Shown here: one piece after another, positions 51,972 to 61,000 of the stretch
Layout: every line of letters starts with the position of its first letter
Numbering within the stretch: position 1 is the first letter of the stretch
NCBI GenBank assembly: GCA_030432295.1
Contig: JAUIHI010000008.1
Coordinates: 1 to 64,000 of the forward strand
DNA from: Anaerolineae bacterium
GTDB taxonomy: Bacteria; Chloroflexota; Anaerolineae; Caldilineales; Caldilineaceae
Direction of reading: 5' to 3'
Length of the DNA: 64,000 nucleotides
Position numbers and translations under genes: made by a program
The notes under the pieces: generated by a model
What the model saw: only the letters and a program-made list of their open reading frames with translations
Databases searched by the model: none
Told to the model about the DNA's origin: nothing

Positions 51972-53102
51972 CTACCAATCCATCGCCGCGCCGTCGTCCG
52001 GGTTATAGCGTTCCGGGTTGCGCCAGTCGTGACCGATTTTGTCGGCCATGGCTTCCTCGTCCAGTTCGATGCCCAGACCGGGCGCGGTGGGCAGGTCCAC
52101 GTGGCCGTCCTTCACCACAAAAGGATTCTTCAGATAGCCCTCGCCCAAACTCACCTGCTCCTGGCAAAGGAAGTTGGGAATCGACGCGTCCAGTTGGATG
52201 CCCGCGGCCAGGGAGATGGGTCCCAGGGGGCAGTGGGGCGCGACCAGCGCGTAGTAGCTCTCGGCCATACCTGCGATGAGCCGCCCCTCGAAGATGCCCC
52301 CTGCGTGGCTGATGTCCGGCTGCATAATCGACGCCGCGCCCTTTTCCAGCACTTCCCGGAAGCCCCATTTGGTGAAGACCCGCTCGCCTGTGGCAATCGG
52401 AATGTGGGTCTTGCGGGCCAGATCGGCCATCACATCCACATTCTGGCACTGGACCGGCTCCTCAATGAACATCGGCTGGAAAGGTTCCAGCGCTTTGATA
52501 AGGATCCCAGCCATCTGCGGGCTGATGGCGCCGTGGAAGTCGATGGCGATGTCGATGTCTTTGCCCGCGCCCTCGCGCAGGGCTGCAAAGCGCTCCACCA
52601 CACTGTCCACAAAGGCAGGGGTCTCGATGTAACGCTGGACGCCCTGGCCGTCCACTGTGCGGGGGCCAGTCTTGAAAGCCCGGAAGCCCTGGGCCTTCTG
52701 CTCGTTGATGTGGGCGATCTGCTCTTCGAGAGTATTGCCTCGCACGTGGGCGTAGACTTTGATGCGATCCCGCAGGGGGCCGCCGAAGAGCTTGTAGACA
52801 GGCACGCCCATCGCCTTGCCGGTGATGTCCCACAGCGCGTGCTCCACGCCGGAGAGCGCGCTGGTCAGCACCGGGCCGCCTCGGTAGAAGGCGTGCTTGT
52901 AGATGGCCTGCCAGTGGTGCATTACCCGTGTGGGGTCTTTGCCCACCAGATAGGGTTCGATTTCAGCTACGGCAGTGGCGACGGTCAGCGCCCGCCCTTC
53001 CACCACCGGCTCGCCCAGACCGACGATGCCTTCGTCTGTGTGGATTTTCAGAAAGAGCCAGCGGGGTTTGACGAGAATTGTTTCCAGTCTTGTGATTTTC
53101 AT
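51972..53102 (-). CDS. dgoD: D-galactonate dehydratase-like enolase-superfamily enzyme
   Basis: This enzyme type dehydrates D-galactonate, the route from galactose to KDG. The 376-residue product has the DgoD pattern: FYRGGPVLTSALSGVEHALWDI, metal ligands in IDFHG, FIEEPV and ATGERV, QPDISHAGGI with the catalytic His-Asp pair and APHCPLGP. It starts at ATG 53102. Another sugar-acid dehydratase of the subgroup (e.g. gluconate) remains possible. It is separated by an inverted repeat from the amidohydrolase upstream. Confidence 0.88.
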   Translation of the reverse strand: MKITRLETILVKPRWLFLKIHTDEGIVGLGEPVVEGRALTVATAVAEIEPYLVGKDPTRVMHHWQAIYKHAFYRGGPVLTSALSGVEHALWDITGKAMGVPVYKLFGGPLRDRIKVYAHVRGNTLEEQIAHINEQKAQGFRAFKTGPRTVDGQGVQRYIETPAFVDSVVERFAALREGAGKDIDIAIDFHGAISPQMAGILIKALEPFQPMFIEEPVQCQNVDVMADLARKTHIPIATGERVFTKWGFREVLEKGAASIMQPDISHAGGIFEGRLIAGMAESYYALVAPHCPLGPISLAAGIQLDASIPNFLCQEQVSLGEGYLKNPFVVKDGHVDLPTAPGLGIELDEEAMADKIGHDWRNPERYNPDDGAAMDW

Positions 53103-53127
53103 GGGGTCTCCTGGGAAAGAATAAATT

Positions 53128-53260
53128 GCGTGCTGCGTATTGCGTACTGCGTAGGTAGTGATGATTCTGGCGTATCTCGCAGCGAATAGATCGGTGACAA
53201 AATTTGCTGAGATATGCCGTTAATGCCACTGCTTACGCAGCACGCAATACGCAGTACGTC
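53128..53260. repeat. Imperfect inverted repeat, ACGCAGTACGCAATACGCAG type
   Basis: Arms of about 27 bases at 53128-53154 and 53234-53260 are complementary with two mismatches. The words TGCGTACTGCGT and TACGCAGCACGC also repeat directly inside each arm. The right arm overlaps the end of the amidohydrolase gene. Confidence 0.8.
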
Positions 53261-54437
53261 ATTCGCCTCGCAATAATTTCACCGTCACATCGGCCAGCAC
53301 CGCCGCGCCCACGGGCAGGGCCTCTTCGCTGATGTCAAAGACGGGGGTATGATGGGGACGGCTTTTGTCGTCGAACTTCGCACCCAGCATAAACATCGCG
53401 CCGGGTGCGGAACGGGTCATATAGCTGAAATCCTCTGCGCCCATCATCGGCACAGGCGGCTGCATCCCCTCATCGCCCAGCATCGCACGGGCCGACTCTT
53501 CGATGAGATTCGCCACCGCCGGGTCGTTGTAGGTAGAGGGATAGCCGGAGACGATGCGCAGTTCGTAGTCGCCGCCCAGGACTTTCGCCACTTCGCAGGC
53601 CTGGCGTAGCTCCTGTTTGAGCAGATCGCGCACGTCGTCGTCAAAGCTGCGCATTGTGCCGCCCAGCTTCACTTCTGCGGGGATGACATTCGTGACTGTG
53701 CCGCCGTGGATGTAGCCGATGGAAATCGTAGCGCCTTTCGTCGGGTCCACCCGCCGGGAGCGGATGCCTTGGATGGCGTTGATGACTTGCGCCAGCATAA
53801 ATGTCGGGTCTGTGCCCTGGTGGGGCATGGCTCCGTGGCCGCCGGTCCCTTTGATGACGATATGGAAAGAGTCCTCGGCCGCGGTAACAAAGCCATCCGC
53901 GATCTCCACTTTGCCCGCGGGCGCATCCGAGGCCACGTGCAGGGCGATCACTTTGTCCACACCGGCCAGCGCGCCGTCCTCGATCATCCGGGTTGCGCCG
54001 GATTTGTTCTCGCTGTCGGACGCTTCTTCGCTGGGCTGGAAGAGGAAGCGCACCTGCCCGGCTGGCCGATCCGGCATCTCCGCCAACATTTTGGCGACGC
54101 CGAGCAGAATGGCCGTGTGGCCGTCGTGGCCGCAGGCATGCATCACCCCGGGCTTTTGGGATTTGTAGGGTACGTCGTTGGCTTCGTCGATGGGCAGGGC
54201 GTCCATATCGGCACGGATGCCGATGACCGGGCTGCCTTCGCCCAGATAGCCGACAACGCCGGTCTTGCCCACGCCGGCCTGGGCTTCGATGCCCATTTCA
54301 GTCAGGCTTTCGGCCACCAGTTTGGCCGTCTCCACCTCCTGAAAACTCAGTTCCGGGTTGGCGTGAATCTGCCGCCGCCAGGCGACGATCTGGTCGCTCA
54401 GTTCGACGGCGCGGGTGAGAAAGGGGTTTGGGGTCAT
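53259..54437 (-). CDS. M20-family amidohydrolase
   Basis: This metalloenzyme hydrolyses N-acyl amino acids, hippurate or similar amides. The 392-residue product has IRADMDALPI, the metal-site MHACGHDGHTAILLG (about 107-121), FQPSEE with the catalytic glutamate, and the dimerisation domain followed by MGAEDFSYM. The nearest relatives by eye are the HipO/AbgB/AmhX-like amidohydrolases. Its substrate is unclear, and no transporter is adjacent. The start is ATG 54437. Confidence 0.9.
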   Translation of the reverse strand: MTPNPFLTRAVELSDQIVAWRRQIHANPELSFQEVETAKLVAESLTEMGIEAQAGVGKTGVVGYLGEGSPVIGIRADMDALPIDEANDVPYKSQKPGVMHACGHDGHTAILLGVAKMLAEMPDRPAGQVRFLFQPSEEASDSENKSGATRMIEDGALAGVDKVIALHVASDAPAGKVEIADGFVTAAEDSFHIVIKGTGGHGAMPHQGTDPTFMLAQVINAIQGIRSRRVDPTKGATISIGYIHGGTVTNVIPAEVKLGGTMRSFDDDVRDLLKQELRQACEVAKVLGGDYELRIVSGYPSTYNDPAVANLIEESARAMLGDEGMQPPVPMMGAEDFSYMTRSAPGAMFMLGAKFDDKSRPHHTPVFDISEEALPVGAAVLADVTVKLLRGE

Positions 54438-54496
54438 TGGGCTGTCCTTTGGGTTTTGAGATTTTTCTGTATTAAAAGTACGAGGCTCTGACCAGT

Positions 54497-54645
54497 GAGC
54501 GCTGATTGAGTAGCTTCAAAATCCTTCGGATTCTGCGTCTTCGAGGCGTATCGAAATCAAGCGAACGGGTATTCAAGTTTGGGACATTATACCCGCTGGG
54601 TTTCGATACGGCTGAAAATAGCCTCAGCCTACTCAACCGGCGCTA
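54497..54645. repeat. Two inverted copies of the TTTCGATACGG repeat
   Basis: 54497-54560 is an inverted copy (GAGCGCTGATTGAGTAG ... CGTATCGAAATCAA) and 54601-54645 a forward copy (TTTCGATACGGCTGAAAATA ... CCTACTCAACC). A third copy lies at 33961-34010. The 219-base gap 54438-54656 otherwise holds no gene. Confidence 0.85.
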
Positions 54646-54656
54646 GTCCTGAGTAG

Positions 54657-56240
54657 TCATGTTGTAAGGCTTAACCCCATCAATTCTGGCACAAACAGAC
54701 GCGCGTCCATTTCCCGCAGATCGTCAGCCACGGCCAGCGGGAAATCGCACTGGGCCAGCACATCCCGCTGCAAGTCCACGCCGGGCGCGATTTCGGTGAC
54801 GCACCAGCCGTCCTGTTCCAGCCGCAGGACACAGCGCTCGGTGACGACGACGACCTCCTGGCCTGTCTGCCGCGCCCGCCGCCCGCTGAAGGTGACGTGC
54901 TCGACTTCGTTCACAAATTTGTGGACTTTGCCCTCTTTGTCGATGCACACTTTTCCATCCCGGATGTCAATGCGGGAACCGGCAGTGGTGAATGTGCCGC
55001 TGAGGACAATCCGCTTGGCGTGGGCGGTGATGTCGATAAAGCCGCCTACGCCCGCGGTCACGTGGGGGCGGGCGCGTAGCCGGGAGACATTCACATTGCC
55101 CTCCCGGTCGATCTCCATAAAGGAGAGGAAGGAGCGGTCGAAGCCGCCGCCCTGAAAATAGCTGAACTGGTCCGGTGAGGGAATAATAGCCTGGGCGTTG
55201 GCCGCGCAGCCAAACTGAAAGCCCAGCAGCGGCATCCCGCCCACCGCGCCCTGCTCAATCACCCACGTCACTGCGCCATCCAGCCCCTCCTCGTGGAGGA
55301 TGCGGGGAACCAGCGCGGAGATACCAAAGCCCAGATTCACCGCTTCGCCGTCGCGTAGTTCCATCGCGGCCCGGCGGGCGATAACCTTTTCCAGCCCCCA
55401 TTCCGCGCTTTCAAAGCCTTCGGCGGGGACGCGTATCTCCCCGCTGATGGCCGGGTCGTAGTCGGTCTGGGTGGTCTGGCGCTGCTCCGGGGCCAGGACG
55501 ATGTGGTCCACCAGAATGCCGGGCACACGCACGGATTGGGCCGGGATGCTGTCCGCGGCCACCAGCCGTTTGACCTGGGCGATGACGATTCCGCCGTTGT
55601 TGTGGGCGGCCAGAGCCACGTCATACGCGCCCAGAAACGCACCCTCCTGCTCGAAGGAGAGATTGCCTCGCTCGTCCGCGGATGTGGCCCGGATCAGCGC
55701 CACATCCGGGCGCATTGAGCGCAGGTAGAGCCACTCCTGGCCGTCGAAGTCCACCACCTGCACAATCTCCTCCGTTGTGCGCCGGTTCATCCGCCCGCCC
55801 TGGCGTCGGGGATCGACAAATGTGTTCAGCCCCACTTGGGTCAATACGCCGGGCCGTTTGGCCGCGCCTTCCCGCAATTGATGGAAGATCAGACCGCTGG
55901 GCAGATTGTAGGCTTCGATTTCGTCGTTGTCGATCATCTGCCAGATGCGGGGGGATTCCATCGACGACGGGCCGCTGGGATAGGAACCGGCAATCACCCG
56001 GGCCAGCAGTCCGGGTTGGGCGATGTGATCGATGCCCTTCACCCCATACATATCCCCGGCCGCGATGGGGTGAATCGTCGTCAGGTTGCGGGGGCTGCCC
56101 GTGGCGGCAAAGCGTTCGCCGATGGCCTGCAAGAGTGCGTCCGGGCAATTCAGCCCGCTGGAGGAGTTGACGGCCACCGTTGCGCCATCGGATATCAGGG
56201 AGGCTGCGGCTACGGCAGTGATGATTTTGGAGTGGGGCAT
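54657..56240 (-). CDS. Acyl-CoA:acetate/propionate CoA-transferase family I
   Basis: The enzyme exchanges CoA between carboxylic acids. The 527-residue product fuses the alpha and beta halves in one chain. The alpha half runs through about residue 260, and the beta half holds the catalytic-glutamate motif WVIEQGAVGG near 330, where E is the CoA-linked residue. The FGISALVPRIL and FSYFQGGGFDRSFLSFMEID segments are typical. Propionate, acetate or 4-hydroxybutyrate CoA-transferase cannot be told apart. Start ATG 56240. Confidence 0.88.
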   Translation of the reverse strand: MPHSKIITAVAAASLISDGATVAVNSSSGLNCPDALLQAIGERFAATGSPRNLTTIHPIAAGDMYGVKGIDHIAQPGLLARVIAGSYPSGPSSMESPRIWQMIDNDEIEAYNLPSGLIFHQLREGAAKRPGVLTQVGLNTFVDPRRQGGRMNRRTTEEIVQVVDFDGQEWLYLRSMRPDVALIRATSADERGNLSFEQEGAFLGAYDVALAAHNNGGIVIAQVKRLVAADSIPAQSVRVPGILVDHIVLAPEQRQTTQTDYDPAISGEIRVPAEGFESAEWGLEKVIARRAAMELRDGEAVNLGFGISALVPRILHEEGLDGAVTWVIEQGAVGGMPLLGFQFGCAANAQAIIPSPDQFSYFQGGGFDRSFLSFMEIDREGNVNVSRLRARPHVTAGVGGFIDITAHAKRIVLSGTFTTAGSRIDIRDGKVCIDKEGKVHKFVNEVEHVTFSGRRARQTGQEVVVVTERCVLRLEQDGWCVTEIAPGVDLQRDVLAQCDFPLAVADDLREMDARLFVPELMGLSLTT

Positions 56241-56401
56241 CTGTTCCTCGTCGTCTGTCGTCTGCGGTCTGTCGTCGCTTCACTATAGGCGACCCCGCAG
56301 GGACTGTCAAAGTCACAAAGTGGATAGTTTGCAGCAAAGGGCGTTGGGCGGGTACACTGGACCAAATAATTGATTTTGGACATCTATGGGAGGATTGTGC
56401 A

Positions 56402-57379
56402 GTGTATCGTTCGAGACGATTGGTATCGCCATTTATTTTTCTGTTGATCGGGGCGCTTTTTCTGGGCGGATGTAGTCTGCTGCCCGGCGCTGATCCCACC
56501 GCCACGCCCGCCAGCGAAGCGCGGGAACTGGTCCCCACGTGGACGCCCACACCTGTCCCCGTTGTCACAGATACACCCGTCGTGCTGCCTACAGATACGC
56601 CGGTTCCGCCCACACCTGCGCCCGCCGAGCCAACACCGGTTCCGACGGATACCCCCGCTCCTGTGGCGCGGATGACCATCACCAATCAGGTGGCGAATGT
56701 GCGCAGCGGGCCGGGCACAAACTATGCGGTCATCGGTTCGGTGAGCCAGGGAATGCAGTTCGATGTGACGGGCAAGAATCCGGCGGGCGACTGGTTCCAG
56801 TTCTGCTGTGTCAACGGCGAAGTGGGCTGGATGTTCAGCCAACTGGCGACGGTGGAGAACGCGCAACTGGTGGCTGTGGCTTCTGATATTCCCGCGGCAC
56901 CGCCCACACCTGTGCCCGCGCCGGTTGTGCCGACGAATACACCGGTTCCCGCCGCGCCGCCCCCCGCGGCTGATCCCTGCGCCAATATCGGCGGCGACGG
57001 CTGCAAGTTCCGGGTAACGGGCGGCCCTGCCTTCACTGGGAACGGCGGTGGGGAATTGCGTCTGACCCTCTTCTTTATGCACAGCGGGATAGACGGCGGC
57101 CAGGCCCAGGGCAGCTATCGCGTGATTCTGTTCAAAAATGGCGTGGAACTGCCCACCAAAGCCTGTGCTGCCAGCCTTGTCGGCACTCCCAACACCGGTC
57201 CGAACGGACGATTTAACCACGACTGCAAACTCAGCCTGAGTCAATTGCCAGACGGCAATGTGGCTGGGAATTATTCGGGTTATGTGATTGATGGAAATCA
57301 CGAACGGGACAGCCGGGACTTCTCTTTCAGTGTGCCGGATGGACAGGGCGAGGTGTGGATTCAGTTCGATCAGGGGTAG
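56402..57379 (+). CDS. Lipoprotein with bacterial SH3 domain
   Basis: The 325-residue product has a signal peptide with lipobox LGGC (C24), a long proline-threonine linker (PTWTPTPVP and PTDTPVPPTP, residues about 30-90) and an SH3b domain (VANVRSGPGTNYAVIGSVSQG, then GDWFQFCCVNGEVGWMFS, about 93-155). A second PT-rich stretch and a C-terminal 130-residue beta-rich domain follow. The SH3 domain suggests cell-wall or glycan contact. The GTG start has GGGAGG upstream. Such linker-rich lipoproteins are characteristic of Chloroflexota. Confidence 0.85.
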   Translation: MYRSRRLVSPFIFLLIGALFLGGCSLLPGADPTATPASEARELVPTWTPTPVPVVTDTPVVLPTDTPVPPTPAPAEPTPVPTDTPAPVARMTITNQVANVRSGPGTNYAVIGSVSQGMQFDVTGKNPAGDWFQFCCVNGEVGWMFSQLATVENAQLVAVASDIPAAPPTPVPAPVVPTNTPVPAAPPPAADPCANIGGDGCKFRVTGGPAFTGNGGGELRLTLFFMHSGIDGGQAQGSYRVILFKNGVELPTKACAASLVGTPNTGPNGRFNHDCKLSLSQLPDGNVAGNYSGYVIDGNHERDSRDFSFSVPDGQGEVWIQFDQG

Positions 57380-57388
57380 GAGCGCCCT

Positions 57389-57880
57389 ATGAACGACTCA
57401 TCGGCTTCTACTGGCCGACAACCACCCAGCGGTCTACAGCGGCTGCTCTGGCGCGCGCCCATCTGGCTCTATCGGATAGGGCTGGGCGGGCTGCTGGGCA
57501 AGCGGCTGATGCTGCTCACCCACACCGGACGCAAGAGCGGTCAGCCCCGGCAGGCGGTGGTGGAAGTCGCAAATTTTGACCCAGCCACGCCTAACCTCTA
57601 TACTGTGGCATCAGGTTTTGGCTCTAAATCCGACTGGTATCGTAACGTCTGCGCCACGCCCAATGTGACGATTCAGGTGGGTCGCCGCCGAATGCAGGCG
57701 GTGGCCTGCCCTCTCTCCCCGGCGGAATCAGGCGCGGCGATGGTGGACTATGCCCACCGCAATCCATCCCTGGCCCGCGCCCTGGCCAAAGTCATCGGCC
57801 ATCCGGTGGACGGCAGCGACGAGACCTATCGGCGTATCGCCGAACAGCACATCCCCTTTGTCGAGTTTCGTGTGCAGTAG
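57389..57880 (+). CDS. Deazaflavin-dependent nitroreductase-family protein (DDN-like)
   Basis: Family members use F420 or related flavins. The 163-residue product has THTGRKSGQPRQAVVEV (about 44-60), the LYTVASGFGSKSDWYRNV motif (about 70-87) and PNVTIQVGRRRMQAVA, the core of the DUF385/DDN fold. No F420 biosynthesis gene is in the window, so cofactor use is untested. It follows the lipoprotein gene by 10 bases behind AGGAG, suggesting one operon. Confidence 0.82.
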   Translation: MNDSSASTGRQPPSGLQRLLWRAPIWLYRIGLGGLLGKRLMLLTHTGRKSGQPRQAVVEVANFDPATPNLYTVASGFGSKSDWYRNVCATPNVTIQVGRRRMQAVACPLSPAESGAAMVDYAHRNPSLARALAKVIGHPVDGSDETYRRIAEQHIPFVEFRVQ

Positions 57881-58010
57881 ACACTCCCCTAGCTCTACTC
57901 GCCAAACTCTTGCATAACCAACAGAATGCCACCAGCAATGCGGATGGTGGATATCTTTGCGCTCATCGCTGCGACGCTTTCCAGACTATTGAACCAGTGG
58001 AAAAAAATTC

Positions 58011-61000
58011 ATGCCTATTTCCTCCTGCCTCATCCAGGCCAGAAAACGCGTCGTGATTTTCTACAACCGTCTCGCCAGGAAAGCTCTGGGTTGGTCCTCC
58101 CGGGGCGCTCTACTATCCCTGCTGCTGCTTCTTCTGGTGACGCCCTTTGCCTCGGGCATTCTCCAGGCCCAGACCCGGCCCGACGAGCAGCGCCTGTTGG
58201 AAGCCTGGAAGCTGGCCGAGCGTTCAGGCCGCTACGACTTCACCAGCCAGGTGATCCAGAAGACGATCCCCGCGCCTCGGCTTTCCACTGTGGGCCAGGC
58301 GGTGAAGACCGATTACCTCACTGTGCAGGGGACAATCGACCGCGACTCCGACACGCTTGAACTTTCTGTGTGGGACAACCCGGCCACCGCCTTTGACCCG
58401 CAGACCGCGCTGGAACTTCGCATCGAAGCCGGCGCGGCCCAGGGCCGGGTCCCCGGCGGCGAGTGGCAGCCCCTGGACGGGGTGAGCGACACCTTTGCGC
58501 CGGGTGGGGATGTGGCCGCCTATCTGCTGGCCGCCCGGCACGTCACTGCCCTGGGCGTAGAAAAGCGCGATCTGGCCCCGCTGGGCAAAACGCTCATCAG
58601 CCAGCGCTATCATTTTGCCATCGACGGCGATGTTCTGGCCCAAGTGATGCGGGCGCAGATGGAGGCCGAAATGCGCCGCAAGGGGGAACTGCCCCCCGGC
58701 GTCTATCTTGACTTGAGCGACACCTACCGCCAGGCTGTGGGCAGGGGCGAAGCCTGGGTGGACGAAGACGGCCTGCCCCAGCGTATGAAAGTGGAGATTG
58801 AATATCCCCAGCAGCAGAACGGGGAGCGGCTGCTGGTCAGCGTGCAGACCGATTTCAGCGAATTTGACCGCTCTCTGCTGGCTTTGGGCGGCTCGGCCCT
58901 GAGCAATCGGCTGGTGATTTTCCGTTATGATCTGGCCCGCGCCGTGGACCCCAGGCAGATGGCCGGGGCCGTCGCATTTGCACTCTTCCTGGGCGGCGCA
59001 GTCTTTCTGCTCAGCCGCCTCTCCAGCCGTCGCCGCCACGCAGTGATTTCGCTGGTTGTGCTTTTTGCCCTGCTGGCTGTGGAAGTGGGCAAAGCCGCGC
59101 CTCTCCCCGCACAGATGGCCTCTGCCGTGGCGGCTCCACCCCAATCCGCGCCGGCCGATAAGCCCCTGCCAGCCCCCACACCCACACCCGAATTTGATAC
59201 GCGCCAGAATCCCCTGCCGGATCAGCCAGCATTGCCCGAATCCCAGCCGGGAATTTTCACCCGCCAGGCCGGGATGAGCGCCGATGACCAGGCCCTGGCC
59301 GACGGCCCGGACGGGGATCGGGACGGTCTTTCCGATGCCCTAGAAGTCATCTGGAAAACCCAGGCCAATAACCGGGACAGCGACGGCGACGGCCTGACCG
59401 ACGGCCAGGAAGTAGGCCTGTGTGTGGACCTGACCGCCGGTACGACAGGCGGCAAACTGACCGGCAAGAATGCCCTTGCGCCGGAATGCGCCAACCCCCT
59501 GGCCGCGGACACAGATGGCGACGGCCTCACCGACGGGCAGGAAGTGCTGCGTCTGGGCACGTCTCCCAACAACGGGGACACGGACGGCGACGGCCTCACC
59601 GATCCGGTGGAGGTCAAGGGATTCAGCGCGGGCGGCCAAACCCGCTACACTGACCCGGTCAACCCGGACACGGACGGCGACGGCATTCTGGACGGGACCG
59701 AGTGCCCCAACGCCAATTGCAATATCAACAGCGGGGGCACGGGCGAAGTCGATGTCTTCGACATTGACAACGACGGCGACGGCTTTGTGGGCAGCTTCGA
59801 TCTGTCGCCCAATCTGGCATTGGGCCAGGGAGCGCCCTTCACCGCGGCCAACCCCTTTCAGCTAAGTCTCGCCAATCTAAACCCGGACAAATCCATCTTC
59901 GTCGATTTCCAGATTCGCCCGGTGGACCCCAACCAGATCGGCTATGCCCAGAGTGTGCTGGACTGGCCCGCGGGCGATACCCAGGGACAGATCCAACGGC
60001 GGCTGGAAACTACCTTTGCCGATGTCAATCCCCTGCCTGGCAATCTGACCCCACCCAATCCCTACCCCGCCAGCTACGGCGATATGCGGCTGGTGCCGAT
60101 GCTGGAAATTGAGTTGCCTGCCACGGGCGCGCCCCTGCCCCGCACCACCGCGGTCCAGACAGTCACCTTTGCCAGCATGCCTCTGTTGGCTGTGGTGGAG
60201 ATCATCAAAGATGTGGAGCCGATCAACATTCTCGGATTCACCGCAGAGCCGGAAGCCCTGCGCTTGCGGATCAATCATCTGAACCCGGACTACGCCAACT
60301 ACACGTTGGAGATATACAAAGCCACCTGTCAGACAATCGGGAATACACCGGTCTTCCCCGCTGCCAGTCTGAGCGCCAACGGCCAGGTGAGCTACAGCGA
60401 CGGGGAACTGTCGGTGATCGGCGATGGCGGCCACGTGGCTGTGCTGAAGGCCCCCAATCTGGTGGCCAACTGTGTGCCCATTCCCAAAGTCAAGGAAGAT
60501 GTCTCCCAGGTTCCGCTGAATTTTGTCGGCCCTCGCCAGTCGTTTGGAACACTACAATTGACCCAGAACGGCAACAGTCAGGTCGAATTGATGCTGAGCG
60601 CGGCTGCCAGCCCAGATCAGCACCAGATCGAACTCTACCCCGGAAGCTGCCAGGAGCGGGGCACAGTCGAGGGTTCACCCATTCCGTTGACACCGGGCAC
60701 GCCTGCCACGCTGAACGGTCACAATCTGGTGGGGCTGGCCGACGGCGGGCATGTGGCCCTGCTCAAAAAGGGAGAGGTTACTCTGGCCTGCGCGTCTCTG
60801 GGCAATGTGGTCAACGGCGCCAGCAGCGAGACGCGGATGATCGATGGCGCGGTCCTGGCCAAAATGGGAATTACCGTCGCCGAGAAGGACGCCAGCGGCG
60901 CGTTGCTCGCCTACCTCCCTCTGACTGTGGCCCAGGACCCCGCCACCGGTGTCACCAGCGGCTTTGCGGCGACGATGCGCTACGAGACCGACGGACTGAC

